Shown in pieces: positions 32,949 through 44,399 of a stretch of DNA of 64,000 nt. The position numbers and the translations under genes are program-made. Position 1 is the stretch's first letter, and the number at the start of each line of letters is the position of its first letter. The stretch comes from Phascolarctos cinereus (Eukaryota; Chordata; Mammalia; Diprotodontia; Phascolarctidae), in the NCBI RefSeq assembly GCF_002099425.1, contig NW_018343953.1, forward strand, positions 6,770,001-6,834,000, in the 5' to 3' direction. The notes under the pieces are model-generated. The model was not told the DNA's origin and did no database searches. It was given only the letters and a program-made list of their open reading frames with translations.

Positions 32949-33304
32949 ATGATTTTTTTCCCATTCCTCTTTCCTCTGGGTGGTATGAGTAACCTTTTTA
33001 GAAGACATAGCAGTAAGATGGTTTGTTTTTTTTTTTCTAAATGAAGCCTGAAACACAGTAGACCTAGACCAGATTCTTCACTCTGGTACCATCTCACTAT
33101 CTCATCGCACAGATTGCTTCCCATCTCTCTGTTTCTTAGTTGTTGTTGTTTTCCCATCCATTAAATGAAATTCAGCATATTATGAGGTGATCTTTGTTAA
33201 AGAGAAGTCTTTCAGTAATTGAGGTCAGTTTAAATGGGCTGTCTTGTTGCCATTTGCTTTTCTGTAAGGGTTCAGTGAGTTCAGTAAGGAGGATATATTA
33301 ATGG

Positions 33305-33500
33305 CAGCAGAGAAGGAGATGTAATGGGAAGAGCTCTGGATTTGGAGTTAGAGAAATTGGTTTCAAATCCCAGGTCTGATAGTTTGGCAAATCACTTAAC
33401 CTTTCTGGGCTTTAGTGTCTTCATTTAAGAAATGATGCGGTTGTACTAGATGGCCTTTAACATACCCTAAAGCTCTAAAATCCTATGATCCTATAAGTAC
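33305..33500 (+). repeat. SINE, type d (L3/CR1-like tail)
   Basis: 'gagatgtaatgggaagagct', 'ggtttcaaatcccaggtctg', core 'ggcaaatcacttaacctttc', then 'gttgtactagatggccttta' and 'ctctaaaatcctatgatcct'. The tail matches the L3 end at 17640-17865. Confidence 0.75.
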
Positions 33501-34004
33501 CAACATCTACACAGAACCTTCAGGATCTTTAGAAATTGATCATGGGCGTGGATTAGAGGAAATCTGACCCAAGGTTCCTGGCTCACTTCCTCCCTTTCAT
33601 TTTTGTCTCTTGGCATCTTGACTTGTCACCTTGACATCGAGATCTAGATTACCTATCTTCTATGAAGCCTCCAATGATTCTACTCCCCTCCCCCTAAGCT
33701 GGAAGTGAACTGTCCCACCTCTAGTTGAACAGTATGTTGTGCTTTTATTTATTCATCCTATTCTGATTTGCATTTGGTTTTTGAATGGATCTGTGAGCTC
33801 ATGGATGGGCGGTTCTATGCTTGCCCATCCTAAGTAGCTCTTAGCCATGTTCTTCCATATATATGCCACTCATGGGGTTTAGACAATCTAAAAGCTGTGT
33901 CACTCTTAGCACTCTCTGCCTTCTTTGTCACCAACCTGTTACATCACTGATTTATATTCTATTATTTACCAGGGCATTCATGATATCTCTCTCACTGGAT
34001 TATA

Positions 34005-34260
34005 AGACAGTCAGCCACATGGTGAAATGGATAGAACACTGAACCAAGAGTTAAGAAGGCCCCAGTTCAAATATAGCTAAGACAGTTAATAGTTGTGTGA
34101 CTGTAGGCACTTAACTTCTCTGTGCCTCAGTTTCCTCATCTATAAAATAGTGATAATAGCATGTGCCTTCCAGGCTTGTTGTGAGGATCACATGAGATAA
34201 TATATAAAGCACTTTGCAAACCATAAAGCACTATATAAATGCTATCGTTATTACTATTGT
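34005..34260 (+). repeat. CORE-SINE, type b
   Basis: 'acagtcagccacatggtgaa', 'ccccagttcaaatatagcta', 'gcctcagtttcctcatctat', 'ggcttgttgtgaggatcaca', 'ctatataaatgctatcgtta'. Followed at 34262-34360 by an L2 tail ('gtgcctcccccacaatgcct', 'actaggcacttaaatatttg'), which the SINE may interrupt. Confidence 0.8.
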
Positions 34261-34589
34261 GAGTTGCCTCCTTTATCTGTGCCTCCCCCACAATGCCTAG
34301 GACAGGATCTTGTACTTACTAGGCACTTAAATATTTGCTAGATCACTGACTAAGTGAATATCAGTGACTTCAGGATGTGAACTTTCTTTCTGCCACCTCA
34401 GTAGGTAAAGCTGCTCCGAGAGAATAATGGTACCTTTGCAGCTCCAAGGCTAGAAGGAAAAATTTCAACAGACTCTTCTGAGCCCAACTTGTAGCTTCAG
34501 GAGGAGAAAGAATCACTTTCTTTACCTAAAAAACCAGGAAAACATGTCAGGAAGAGATCAAAGGAAGAGAAAAAGTAACCATATATAGG

Positions 34590-34850
34590 GGAAGGGAATA
34601 AACCTTTATATAGTATCTGCTATGTGCTAGACACCATACCAAGCACTTTTACAAATTTTATCTCATTTAATCCTCCCAATACCTTTGCAGAATATGTGCT
34701 ATTATTATTCCTATTTTAAAGTTGAGGAAACTGAGACTAACAGAGGTTAAGTGACTTGCCCAAGGTCACACAGCTGGCAAAGGTCTGAGGCTGGATTTGA
34801 ACTCAGTCCTTCCTGACTCTAGACCAACACTATCCACTGTGTCACCCAAC
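34590..34850 (-). repeat. MIR/CORE-SINE, antisense
   Basis: 'tagtatctgctatgtgctag', 'tttatctcatttaatcctcc', 'gaggaaactgagactaacag', 'caaggtcacacagctggcaa', 'ggatttgaactcagtccttc'. Close to the general MIR consensus over its full length. Confidence 0.85.
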
Positions 34851-34852
34851 TC

Positions 34853-34906
34853 TGTTGTGTGTGTGTGTGTGTGTGTGTGCACATGTGTGCGTGTGTGTGT
34901 GCTTTT
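34853..34906. repeat. (TG)n microsatellite
   Basis: About 54 bases of TG units with two short interruptions. Confidence 0.9.
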
Positions 34907-34911
34907 TATTT

Positions 34912-35330
34912 TTTAAACTGGGAAGATAACAGCAAACTAAGGGCATGTTCATCAACTGGAAAAAAGGCTGAACAAATGGTAAAAGGATATAATAATACCA
35001 AATGAGATAAACTTTTGAAAGCACTTAGTACAGTTCCTGGCAAATAGCAGACACTTAATAAAAGCTTGTTCCCTTCCTCTAATGAAATATCGTAGCATAA
35101 AAAATGATGAATAAATATATTTACAGAAAAAAACAAACTTATGTAAAATGAAGTGAACAGGACCTAGAGAACACTTTATACAATGACAACAGTATTGTAA
35201 AAAAAATGAACTTGGAAAGATTTAAGAATTATGATCAATGCATTGACAAACCACAATTCAGAGGACTAATGAGAAAGCATACCAGCCCTCCTCCTTACTC
35301 AGAGGTGATTCACTTAAGGTGCAGAATGAG
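34912..35330 (+). repeat. L1 3' region, split by a tail fragment
   Basis: 'gggcatgttcatcaactgga', 'aaaggctgaacaaatggtaa', then after an interruption 'aaaaaatgatgaataaatat', 'aaaatgaagtgaacagg' and 'gagaacactttatacaatga'. At 35000-35078 an L2/MIR-like tail ('gcacttagtacagttcctgg', 'acttaataaaagcttgt') sits inside, flanked by 'aatgagata' and 'aatgaaata'. Confidence 0.7.
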
Positions 35331-35989
35331 ACCATAACTATAACATTTTTGGATACAACCAATGTGTGGATTTGTTTTTCTCAGCTATGCATATTTGCTA
35401 CATTTAGGAATAAGAGGGTAGGAGGGAGAGGCGGAATAGTACTAGAGTTGCTAAAAAAAATGAGTTTGGGGGGGAAATTAGATCATTTAAGCATTTTTTT
35501 AAATGCACTGAAGGAAACAGGAGACACAGAAAGGCAGGACAGCTTTGAAAGTTACATTTAAATTTATCCTACATTTAAGAGGAAGAGCAAGCAGTATATA
35601 ATAGAAATTTGTGGTTTCATGTACAATCCTCTTTTTTTTTGTTCTACTTTGTATTATAAAAGGACACATTTTATTTGTTCTTTGATACATTTGGGACAAT
35701 AAAAACAGTCAAAGAAGAAAACTAAGAAGATGGGGCAGCATGCAGTATAACTGTTAATTGAGGTTTTGCCTTTGAGATGCCCTTATCCATGACCTGCAGT
35801 TTGTGGCTGCTAGCATCTTACTTTGTGCCTGGTTATATGGAGTTAGAGTTGTTTTTCTTCAGTACTCAAGGCTCAGAAACTTATATTTTGCCATTTTCTT
35901 TCTTTGCCTGCTCATTCTAGTGGAAACTTGAAGTTTGCCTTGTAAAGTGGAAAGCATTCTATGTTCTTCAGAGAATTCCCGTTGAGAGG

Positions 35990-36490
35990 GATCCTGCTTC
36001 CTCAGGAGAACAATCTGTTTTCTCTTGACACAGAAAGGGCTTTCAAGGCAGCTTGGGGAATCATTTCTTTCCAGCAGCCCTGGGTTGGAGTGGGGAGGGT
36101 AAGGGTGTGGAGGACAGGCAGGTCAGGGCAGAGCAGCAGCACCACCCCCAGCTTACAAAGGGCAGCCAGTAACTCCCCCAAGGCCACCCAGCTCTGCAGT
36201 GGCAGGTCTGAGGTTAGAACAGCCAGATCTTTGTGTTGGTGGAGTGGGAGGAGGAAGGGGAGGTTGTTCATACTGCTGAACTATGGAGGAGAACTTTTTT
36301 TCACCCCTGCCCCTGTCTCCCATCAGTTAGGGAAAGGAGTCTGATGGACTTTGGGTTCCCCTCTACCCCTGCCCCCTCACCATATACATATGCACACACA
36401 CATACACACAAGCATCCTCAAGGAGCAAACCCAGGTGTTCTGACATCCAAACCACTAGCACGTGTCAAGACTTTCTATGGCTTATAACAA
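35990..36490. other. GC-richer repeat-poor stretch
   Basis: Higher G+C than its surroundings. A weak MIR-like core may be present at 36150-36235 ('ggccacccagctctgcagtg', 'aggtctgaggttagaacagc'). A 127-codon frame (35961-36344) has no recognised domain. Confidence 0.35.
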
Positions 36491-36885
36491 CATGGGGGCT
36501 GACAATGGAGGTCAGACCTGTCCCTCCAGCTGGATATTCTGTGACATGACAGGCATAATCATTTATATGAATATTATATTTGTACCTGAGCACAGGACTC
36601 CCAGACGAAGGTCCTTCTTCATTCATATCAGGATCCTTAAGATCAAGGATTAGTGGAAGAGATGTAAGGAATACATACTGGAAGGAAGATTTGGAAAAGA
36701 AAAAAAAATTGTTCACATTGTCTAAATTTACCTCTATGTGGCTTCCATCTAATACTCCTAGGTTACATATCTGTTGCCAAGGAGACATCTATGCATTACT
36801 TCAATAAGCTGCTGGTGTAGTAAAGGTAAGGAGGAGTTGCTTTCATTTTCCTAAATTATACCAACTTTTTGAAATTAAAAAAGTC

Positions 36886-37142
36886 AACCAGGTAGCTAGT
36901 GGATAGAATGTTAAACTTGGAGTCAGAAAGATCTGAGTTCAAATCCTACCTCAGACACTTTCTAGCTATGTTGATGTAAGTGAATCACTTAATATTTCTC
37001 AGACCCAGTTTTCTCTTCTGTAATATGAGGATAATAATAGCATCTACCTTACAGGGTTTGTATAAGGATCAAATGAGATGACATTTATAAAGCACTGTGC
37101 AAACCTTGAAGGATTATATAAATGTAAGCTCTTATTGTTATA
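36886..37142 (+). repeat. CORE-SINE, type b
   Basis: 'caaccaggtagctagtggat', 'gagttcaaatcctacctcag', 'gatcaaatgagatgacattt', 'ggattatataaatgtaagct'. Full length. Confidence 0.82.
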
Positions 37143-37273
37143 TGTTTCCTTTTAACATTATTTGGGGGTGAAGAATGGAGAAAAGGTTATTCAGAAAACA
37201 ATAAGTGATTCCAATGAATGGAAGCAGATGGGGCAAGGAGGAGAGTTTGAAAAAACTTGAGTGGTAAAACATT

Positions 37274-37425
37274 ATTTTTTTATTGTGAGGCAATTGGGGT
37301 TAAGTGACTTGCCCCGAGTCACACAGCTAGTGAGCGGTATGTGTCTGAGGCCGAATTTAAACTCAGGTCCTCCTGACTCCAGGGCTGGTGCCCTATCCAC
37401 TGTACCACCTAGCTGCTCCCCATGC
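37274..37425 (-). mobile_element. CORE-SINE, type c, antisense (first of a same-site pair)
   Basis: 'gtgaggcaattggggttaag', 'gtcacacagctagtgagcgg', 'gaatttaaactcaggtcctc' and 'taccacctagctgctcccc'. TAAAACATT flanks it at 37265-37273 and 37426-37434. Confidence 0.9.
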
Positions 37426-37434
37426 TAAAACATT

Positions 37435-37605
37435 TTTCTTTCTTTCTTTTTTTTTTTTTGCGAGGCAATTGGGGGTTAATTGACTTGCCCAGGGTCACAC
37501 AGATAGTAAGTATCAAGTGTCTGGTCTGAGACTGGATTTGAACTCAGGTCCTCCTGAATCCAGGACCAGTGCGCTATCCACTGTGCCACCTAGCTGCCCT
37601 CTCCT
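37435..37605 (-). mobile_element. CORE-SINE, type c, antisense (second of a same-site pair)
   Basis: 'gcgaggcaattgggggttaa', 'gggtcacacagatagtaagt', 'ctggatttgaactcaggtcc' and 'tgccacctagctgccct'. It carries an extra 'caagtgtctgg' segment absent from the first copy. TAAAACATT flanks it at 37426-37434 and 37606-37614. Confidence 0.9.
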
Positions 37606-37999
37606 TAAAACATTCTTAAAGACACGCAAATCTTCCTACTTCCAAGTGTAAGGGATAACTCAAACCAGTGAAACATTGCTAAACACAGATCCTGCCAGGC
37701 TACTTTGAATGAAGCTAAAACTCATTTTAATTGACATAAGAATTTTTAGCATGGGAGTTATTTTATATAGGTTAAGACATTCACCCCAAACTCTCCCCTC
37801 TGCCCAAATCTTGTCTGTTCTAGTAATTTGCTTTCTTCATAGAAATAGGAAGCTTAAACCCCAACATAGGACTTGGCAAATGATCACAACTTCTGAACTT
37901 GTCGATCAGCACATATTAAGTGCTTACCACATGCCAGACAACTGGTAAGTGTTGATCCCTTGGTGATCAAGTGTTGGCCACTGCCTTGAAATCCCTTCC

Positions 38000-38970
38000 T
38001 TTGATGGGAGAAAAGGGATTGTTCTCTTGAAGAGTCATGGTCCCTCTGAAAGGGAATGCTCTGAACAACAGAGAATACTGTGGTGCTTCCCACTTTACAA
38101 ACTTCAGTGTTCTGTCAGAACAAGCAGAGAAAGAAAGAAAACAGCAGAACCAACGTCTGTAAGTCCTGGAGGAGTTTGGAGATGAGACACAGCAGAACCA
38201 CTAATTAATGAGGTTTCCTTGTCTTGCAAAGGCAAAAGACTCAGTTCAGCTCCTGGACCTGCAATGGTGGATAACAATGGGAAGGGAGATTTGTGAATTA
38301 TGGTTGGAGGTCTTAATGGGTTCTTGGTTGGAAAATCAAAAACCACAACAACCAGCAGAACAGGAGGTGTCACTGGTAACTTGTCTCAAAGGGTGATGGA
38401 GTTTGGCGTTTGAATGTGCATTTCAAATGCTTTAAGCCCCCTAGATAAAGGTTCAGTCCCAGCACAGATGTTTGTATCAACTCTCCAGGACCCTTTGATG
38501 AAAACATTCATTGCCCATTGATTTAAACAACCCGGTGATTCCAGAAACTCTCTCCATTCCTTGAAAGGCAGCTTTGCATCGGAGTCCCTGTTGCCTTGAC
38601 CCTAGGTTTATCAGTTGAGCTCTGTTTACCTCACTGCTTTTCTCTTTTTCCTTTGCTCCTCTTTCTGGCTAGCTGTTGCTGCCTAGAGCAGCCCACACAG
38701 AGCTTGTTCACTTGCTCCACATGGCCAAGGCCACAGGCTTAGCTTGCAGGGGAGGCCAAGGAATGGAATTTCAGACTAAACTTTACTTTCGCACATGCTC
38801 CTCTCAAGGGCATGAGACTGCTCCAGCTGAGGCTATTCTCTGGGGAGAGCCTGAGAGGTTCTAGTTGGTGTTAATCAAGTCAAGGACAGCTGCCTGAGGA
38901 ATAGGCCAGCTCTGACAAAGGACCTGGGAGCTCTGAGTGATGCGGCTACCATGTTCTGTGTGGGCCCATA
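38000..38970. other. Repeat-poor stretch
   Basis: About 970 bases with no element I recognise, apart from a short antisense L2 end just before it (37905-37955). No supportable gene; frames on both strands are of chance length. Confidence 0.4.
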
Positions 38971-38974
38971 TAAA

Positions 38975-39105
38975 AACCAATGAATGAATGAAAAAGCATT
39001 TTTTGAGTTCTTAGTATGAGCAGAGCATTGTGCTCTTAAGATACAAAATGTAAGACAGTCTCTGTTGACAACAAGTTCACATCCTAACAGGATGGATGAC
39101 ACATA
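38975..39105 (-). repeat. L2 3' end, antisense
   Basis: 'aatgaatgaatgaaaaagca', 'cagagcattgtgctcttaag' and 'cagtctctgttgacaacaag'. Confidence 0.6.
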
Positions 39106-39579
39106 GATTTCAGTTGCAAGTCAGGTAGAAAGGTCCCACCATAGTCCTCAAGCAATAGTGGCAAAGCAGATCACTATGCATCATCTCTAATGGCTTTGCA
39201 CTGACAAAATCATCAGTTTCTGGTGGTGAACCATTTGATAGTGGCAGAACCATGTGGTAGCAGCTACTGGTAGTCTGAGGGCTGTTGGCATTCCCAGGGA
39301 TTTTGGGCTTACCTGCCAATAATAATAATGGCAGTTGGTCAGCAGAGGGTGTTGGTGTTGAGGCAGGTGGGCTATTTCTCCCTGGTAATTCCTCCCTTCA
39401 ATGGTGGTTGCATGTCACAGGCTGGAAGCAGAGCTGATGTGCTTGGCACATGCCACCACTTCTTGTGGCATGGGTGCCTTGGTGCTTCAGCGAGGTTGGT
39501 TTGCCTGTCCCATATGTGGTGGTTGATCAATAATTGGTGGGGATGAACAACCCTTTTTCTACAGATTTTTTTCTCTAGA

Positions 39580-39720
39580 TGTAAAGTATGTTAGATTGTA
39601 AGCTCCTTAAGGGTAGGGACTGTCTTTTGCCTCTTTCTGTATCCCCACTACTTAGCATAATACCTGGCACATAGCAGGCACTTAATAAGTGCTTATTGAT
39701 TGATTGATTGATTGATTGAA
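39580..39720 (+). repeat. L2 3' end with (GATT)n tail
   Basis: 'gttagattgtaagctcctta', 'gtatccccactacttagcat', 'cacatagcaggcacttaata', then five to six GATT units. The short tail expansion is typical for L2. Confidence 0.85.
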
Positions 39721-39734
39721 TACTATGCCTCTTC

Positions 39735-39880
39735 ATTTAAAAATTGTTAATTAGTCAATAATTATTTTAAGGTACCTACTTATGCCAGGCACTGCATAAG
39801 GCCCTAGGAATTAAAAAACAAAACCAAAAACAAAACAGTCCTTTTTCTCAAGGAGCTTGCATTCAACTGGAGAAAAAATG
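39735..39880 (-). repeat. L2 3' end, antisense, facing the previous copy
   Basis: 'agtcaataattattttaagg', 'ccaggcactgcataaggccc', 'tctcaaggagcttgcattca'. With 39580-39720 it forms a tail-to-tail inverted pair. Confidence 0.75.
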
Positions 39881-39902
39881 TGTTCACCCATAAAAAGTTT
39901 AT

Positions 39903-39955
39903 CAGGGTGGGGAACCTGCGGCTCCAGGCCTCAAGGCTGCAGGTTCCCTACCCTG
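39903..39955. mobile_element. Minimal hAT-type foldback element
   Basis: CAGGGTGGGGAACCTGCGGC (39903-39922) and its inverted partner GCTGCAGGTTCCCTACCCTG (39936-39955) pair at 18 of 20 positions around a 13-base centre. The end sequence resembles the terminal inverted repeat I recall for Charlie-like hAT elements of marsupials. No transposase sequence. A matching 8-base TSD is not visible. Confidence 0.65.
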
Positions 39956-40049
39956 GCTTAAGTTAACTAAAAATGTATGTAACCTATAAAACACATATAG
40001 AAAAATAGACTAATTACAGAAGAGCATTAGGATTGGCACTGAAAGAAGA

Positions 40050-40054
<5 letters not shown>

Positions 40055-40127
<73 letters not shown>
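40055..40127. repeat. (AT)n(GT)n microsatellite, left half
   Basis: AT units followed by about 17 GT units. The GT array is cut by the SINE that follows and resumes at 40373. Confidence 0.92.
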
Positions 40128-40128
<1 letters not shown>

Positions 40129-40371
40129 GGCAGTGAGGTGGCACAGTAGATAGAGTGCTGGGCTCAGGAGTCAGGAAGACTTATTTCACTAGTTCAAATC
40201 TGGCCTCAGACACTTACTGTGATCCTGGGGAAGTTACTTAATCCTGTTCACCTCAGTCTCCTCATCTGTAAAACGAGCTGGAGAAGGATATGGTAAACCA
40301 CTCCAGTATCTCTGCCAAGAAAACCCTAAATGGGGTCACAAAGTGTTGGACACAACTAAAAAAACTGAACA
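40128..40371 (+). mobile_element. CORE-SINE, type a, inside a microsatellite
   Basis: 'gggcagtgaggtggcacagt', 'actagttcaaatctggcctc', 'aaacgagctggagaaggata', 'ctctgccaagaaaaccctaa', ending 'acaactaaaaaaactgaac'. Flanked by (GT)n on both sides (40373-40403 on the right). Confidence 0.88.
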
Positions 40372-40372
40372 A

Positions 40373-40403
<31 letters not shown>

Positions 40404-40994
40404 GTAGAGCCAGACAGCATGCCATATTACTGGCATGTAAGCTAGGAAAACCTGGCTTCTTATTCTTCCTTAGACACTTACTGAGGAACTGGTCCTGATG
40501 CCTTCCAAGAACTCTGCCAAAGCTCCACATTGATGATCCTCATAAAAAGGAGGTAAAAGGTATTTTTTGTTTTGCTTTGTTTTTATTCATGGATGGCTTT
40601 TGTAAATGGAAGGGCATTATGAAGAATATCACGATTGAACTGAGTCAAGCTTTGAAGGATGCTAGCTATTCTGAGAGGCAGGAGTGAGAAGGGAGTGGAT
40701 TGTAGCTATAAGGGACAATCTATGCAAAGGCATGGACTCCACCCGACTGTTCTATGCTGAAAGAGTTCACCTTCTTCCACTCAGGACTCTTTGGCATCCA
40801 TATTGGCCCGCTTCCCGAGAAAGTGATAGTATAACTCACGTGTGTGTTTGGATGGGGGTGGGGATGAGAATTCAAATGGGTCATATAGCCCCAGAATGAG
40901 AAAAAAAGTACCTTTTCTGGTCTGAGGTTTACCATAGTTCCACACTATGTACATGCCTATGCTTCCCCAAACTAATCAACCACCCAGATGACCT

Positions 40995-41090
40995 TGATCT
41001 GGAATGGAAGGAAATAAGCCTTTATTAAGCATCTACTGTGTTCCAGGCACTGTGCCAAGCACTTTACAATGTTATGTTATTTGATCTGGT
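40995..41090 (-). repeat. MIR/L2 end, antisense
   Basis: 'aataagcctttattaagcat', 'gttccaggcactgtgccaag'. About 95 bases. Confidence 0.65.
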
Positions 41091-41309
41091 AGAAGATAGA
41101 GGGTCTAGAGCAAGGTGAAGCAGAAGGACGAGGGCATATCACGCTGTCCTAGCCTCATGTAGAAGATCTCTCAGATATACTGCTCTAATATAATCAACAC
41201 AAATAAGGACAGAAAAATAGAATAATTACAGAAGAGCATTAGGATGGGCACTGAGTAGAAGATAATGCACACTGCAAAGAGCAGAGGACAGGAGATTTGT
41301 GTGCTGGCT

Positions 41310-42605
41310 CAAAACTCATTCTTCTTGACTTCTTTGTAGCCTTTGACACTCCTGATCACCCTCTATTCCTCTCTGTTTTCGTGACACTCATTTCTCCTGC
41401 TTCTCCTCCTACCTCTCTGACCAATCCTCATTCTCCTTTGCTGGCTCTTCATCCAGATTATGTCCATTAACTGTGGTTATACCCCAAGGCTCTGCCTTCT
41501 TCCATTATTCTATACTATTTTGTTTGGTGACTTCATCAGCTCCCATGCATTCCATTATCATCACATGCAGGTAATTCTTAGATCTATTTGTCCAATTCTA
41601 ACCTCTCTACTGACCTCCATTCTTGCATCTCCAACTACCTGTTGAACATCTCAAACTAGACATCTCATAAACATCTTAAATTCAACATAACCAAAACCTG
41701 ACCTTAGTATTGATCCTAAACCTTTCCCTCTTCCTAACTTAATTGTAATTAACTATTATATCATCCTCCCAGTCACCTAAGCTTGTAACTCAGGCATCAT
41801 CCTTGGCTCCTCACTCTCCTCCCCCACTCCCCGTCAATCAGTTGCCAAGTCCTGTTGTTTCTACCTTCTTATATTTCTTGTATATGACCCCTTCTCTCCT
41901 CTGGCACTATCACCAACCTGGTACAGGCCCTCATTGCCTCATGCCTGGATTATTTCCAGGCATGTTAACCAGCCTGCTGGTTGGGCTTCCTGCCACAAGG
42001 TTTTCTCCACTCCAATCTATCCTTTACTCAGCTGTTGAAGTACTCTTAAAATGCAGGTCTGACCATGTCACTCCTTACTCAATAAACTCGAGTGGCTCCT
42101 TATTATATCTAGGATCAAATATAAAGTTCTCTGTATGATATTCAAAGCTCTTTACAACCTTCTTTCCCTTCTTCCTTTTCTTTCTCCCTCTTCTTTCACT
42201 GTACTCATCCCCATGTTCTCTTTGTACCAGTGACATTGACCTCTTCACTGTTTCTCCTTGTCCAAGATACTCCATGGCATTTTCTATGGCTGTCCCCTAT
42301 GCCTGGAACTTTCTCCCTTCTTGTCTCTACCACCTGCATTTCCTGGCTTCATTTAGGTCCAGGCTAAAATCCTAACTTTTACAAGAAGCCTTTCTTGACC
42401 CTTCTTAATTCTAGTGCCTTCCCCTTTGATTATTTCTGATTCATCCAGTATATATCTTTGTACACAGTTGTACACGGTTGTCTACATGGTGTCTCCTCCA
42501 TTAGACTGTAAGCTCCTTGAGTTGTCTTTTGCCTTTTTTTGTACCCCCAGCATTTAACATAGTTCCTAGCACATGGTAGTCACTTAATAAATGCTTTTTG
42601 ACTGA
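41310..42605 (+). repeat. L2 LINE, ORF2 C-terminal half to 3' end
   Basis: Starts in the RT ('ttgacttctttgtagccttt', 'gacactcctgatcaccctct', the L2 'FxxAFDTxDHxLL' region), passes 'ggttataccccaaggctctg' (the 'GVPQGS' block), 'ctcatgcctggattatttcc', 'gaccatgtcactccttactc', and ends 'gactgtaagctccttgag', 'cacttaataaatgctttttg'. The frame is broken. One of the two most complete sense L2 copies here. Confidence 0.9.
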
Positions 42606-42857
42606 AACACTATTGGTACAAATGAGCTCATATACATACGATGCTCAAAACAGTTTGAATGTATGGTGATATCTGACCTTTCTTTCAGTGTGTGAGGACC
42701 ATATGCCTCAATCACTAATACAAGTTTGGGGGGGTTTTTTTGGGAGGAGGAGAAGGGCAGAGGAGTATAGCTCTCCTTGTGACCTTATCTTCAGGTTCCT
42801 GAAAGTCCTCTGGTATTATTAAGAGAGTTCTTCCCTTCAGTACTCCCTTGCCCTTAC

Positions 42858-42982
42858 CAGGAGACTTGGGTAAGTCATTTCCATTTTTTTTTGTCTCAAT
42901 TTCACCATCTGTGAAATGAGCAGATTGTTTTAAGTAATTTCTTTAGGTCCCTTCCAGCTCTAACAATCTACAAGTCTGTGAT
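42858..42982 (+). repeat. SINE, type d, head missing
   Basis: 'acttgggtaagtcatttcca', 'ctcaatttcaccatctgtga', 'ggtcccttccagctctaaca', 'caagtctgtgattt'. Core plus L3-like tail only. Confidence 0.7.
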
Positions 42983-43429
42983 TTGGAGAGGAGCATTTTT
43001 GATAGCAGAGCCAAGAAGCCAGCTGCTGCAGTAATGATGGTAGAAGCAGAAGATAAAAAGGAAGCTAGCTTGTGACTGGTTCTCCATCCTGCTTCATCTC
43101 TCTGCGAAGTTCTTTTGTCCCCCACCAAATGTATTCTGGTGTCCATGAGCTGAGCTCAGAGGTCCTGGCTGAATGAGTGAATCTAGACATTATCCAGTCC
43201 TTTCTTGGATCTCTTTCCCTCTCTTGGATAATGACTGGAGGTGATAATGAGAACATTATGATCAATCACTCTGACAACTACAGCTACTAATTGTGAGATG
43301 CCCTAAGTGTCTGGGTTGAGGGCAAAACAGAGTATATAACATCAGTTCCCTTGCTGGCAAAAAGATCAGAGATCAAAGAATTTAGAACCAGGGGAGCCCT
43401 TAGAAATCACACATTTCTCTTCCCCACTC

Positions 43430-43525
43430 CCCATCCTAATTTTAAATATGAGGAAACTGAGGCTCAGGGAAAAGTGACTTGCCCAAGGCCACAAGTGATA
43501 AATAGGAGACAAGTGGGATTTCTAT
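43430..43525 (-). repeat. MIR3-type SINE fragment, antisense
   Basis: 'atatgaggaaactgaggctc', 'agtgacttgcccaaggccac'. Truncated where the L2 begins. Confidence 0.7.
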
Positions 43526-43995
43526 CCCAGCTCAGGTCCTTATCACTTCTTGCCTGGATTATTGCAACAGCCCCCCTATGGGGTCTCCCTGCCTCAATCA
43601 AGTCTGTCCCCATTCTAGACCAATCTTCACACACTGCCAAAGTGAAATTCCCAAGGCCCAGCCCTGACTCGGTCACTCCCCTGTTTCAGAAACTCCTGTA
43701 GCTCGGCCTTTGCACACCCTGTCCCCCACATCTCAAATGTGCTTGCTCCTTCCTCCGTCTTTTTAGGATCTCTAGCTTCCTTCCAAGGCCAGCTCAAATG
43801 GCACCTCCTACACGAGGACTTTCCTCACACTCCAAGCTGCTGGTGTCCCCACCTTGTTTATATTTTGTATATAATCATATGTGCATAATAGAATGGAAGC
43901 TCCTTGAGGACAGGGGCTGTTTCACTTTCGTCTTGTATACACAGTACTTAGCACAATGGTATGTAGCAAGAATTTAATAAATACTGATTGCTTTT
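43526..43995 (+). repeat. L2 LINE 3' region (different subfamily)
   Basis: 'cttgcctggattattgcaac', 'agcccccctatggggtctcc', 'cttccaaggccagctcaaat', 'ggaagctccttgaggacagg', 'aagaatttaataaatactga'. Wording differs from the copy at 41310, closer to the general mammalian L2, so probably another subfamily. Confidence 0.85.
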
Positions 43996-44124
43996 TCTGT
44001 GTCCAGGTATTACTCATCTTCAGGAAAATACATCTTTAATCTGAAGCAAGAGAGTTCAGGCTAGATACCAAGATGAACTCCCTCCCTATAATGCTTAGGA
44101 AATATTGAAATAAGTTATTTAGAG

Positions 44125-44385
44125 GTAACTGGTAGCACAGTTGATAAAGTGCTATGCCTGTAGTTAGTTAAAATCTAGCTCTACTACTTCCTTAGCTGTA
44201 TGACCTTGGGCAAGTCACTTAACTTCTGTTTGTCTCAGTTTCCTCATCTGTAAAATGGGAATAATAATAATAGCACTTGCCACCCCCCACCCAGGGGTTG
44301 TTGTAAGGACCAAATAAGATAATAGTTGCAAAACCCTTAGCAGAGTACCTAGCATATGTGTTATATAAATGTTAACTACTATTAT
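44125..44385 (+). repeat. CORE-SINE, type b
   Basis: 'ggtaactggtagcacagttg', 'gggcaagtcacttaacttct', 'cctcatctgtaaaatgggaa', 'ggggttgttgtaaggaccaa', 'ttatataaatgttaactact'. Confidence 0.82.
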
Positions 44386-44399
44386 TATTAGTCGTAGTA

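Noticed and set aside
35961-36344. 127-codon plus-strand frame in GC-richer DNA
   Set aside because: No domain, and a comparable frame is open on the opposite strand, as expected for GC-rich DNA with few stops.
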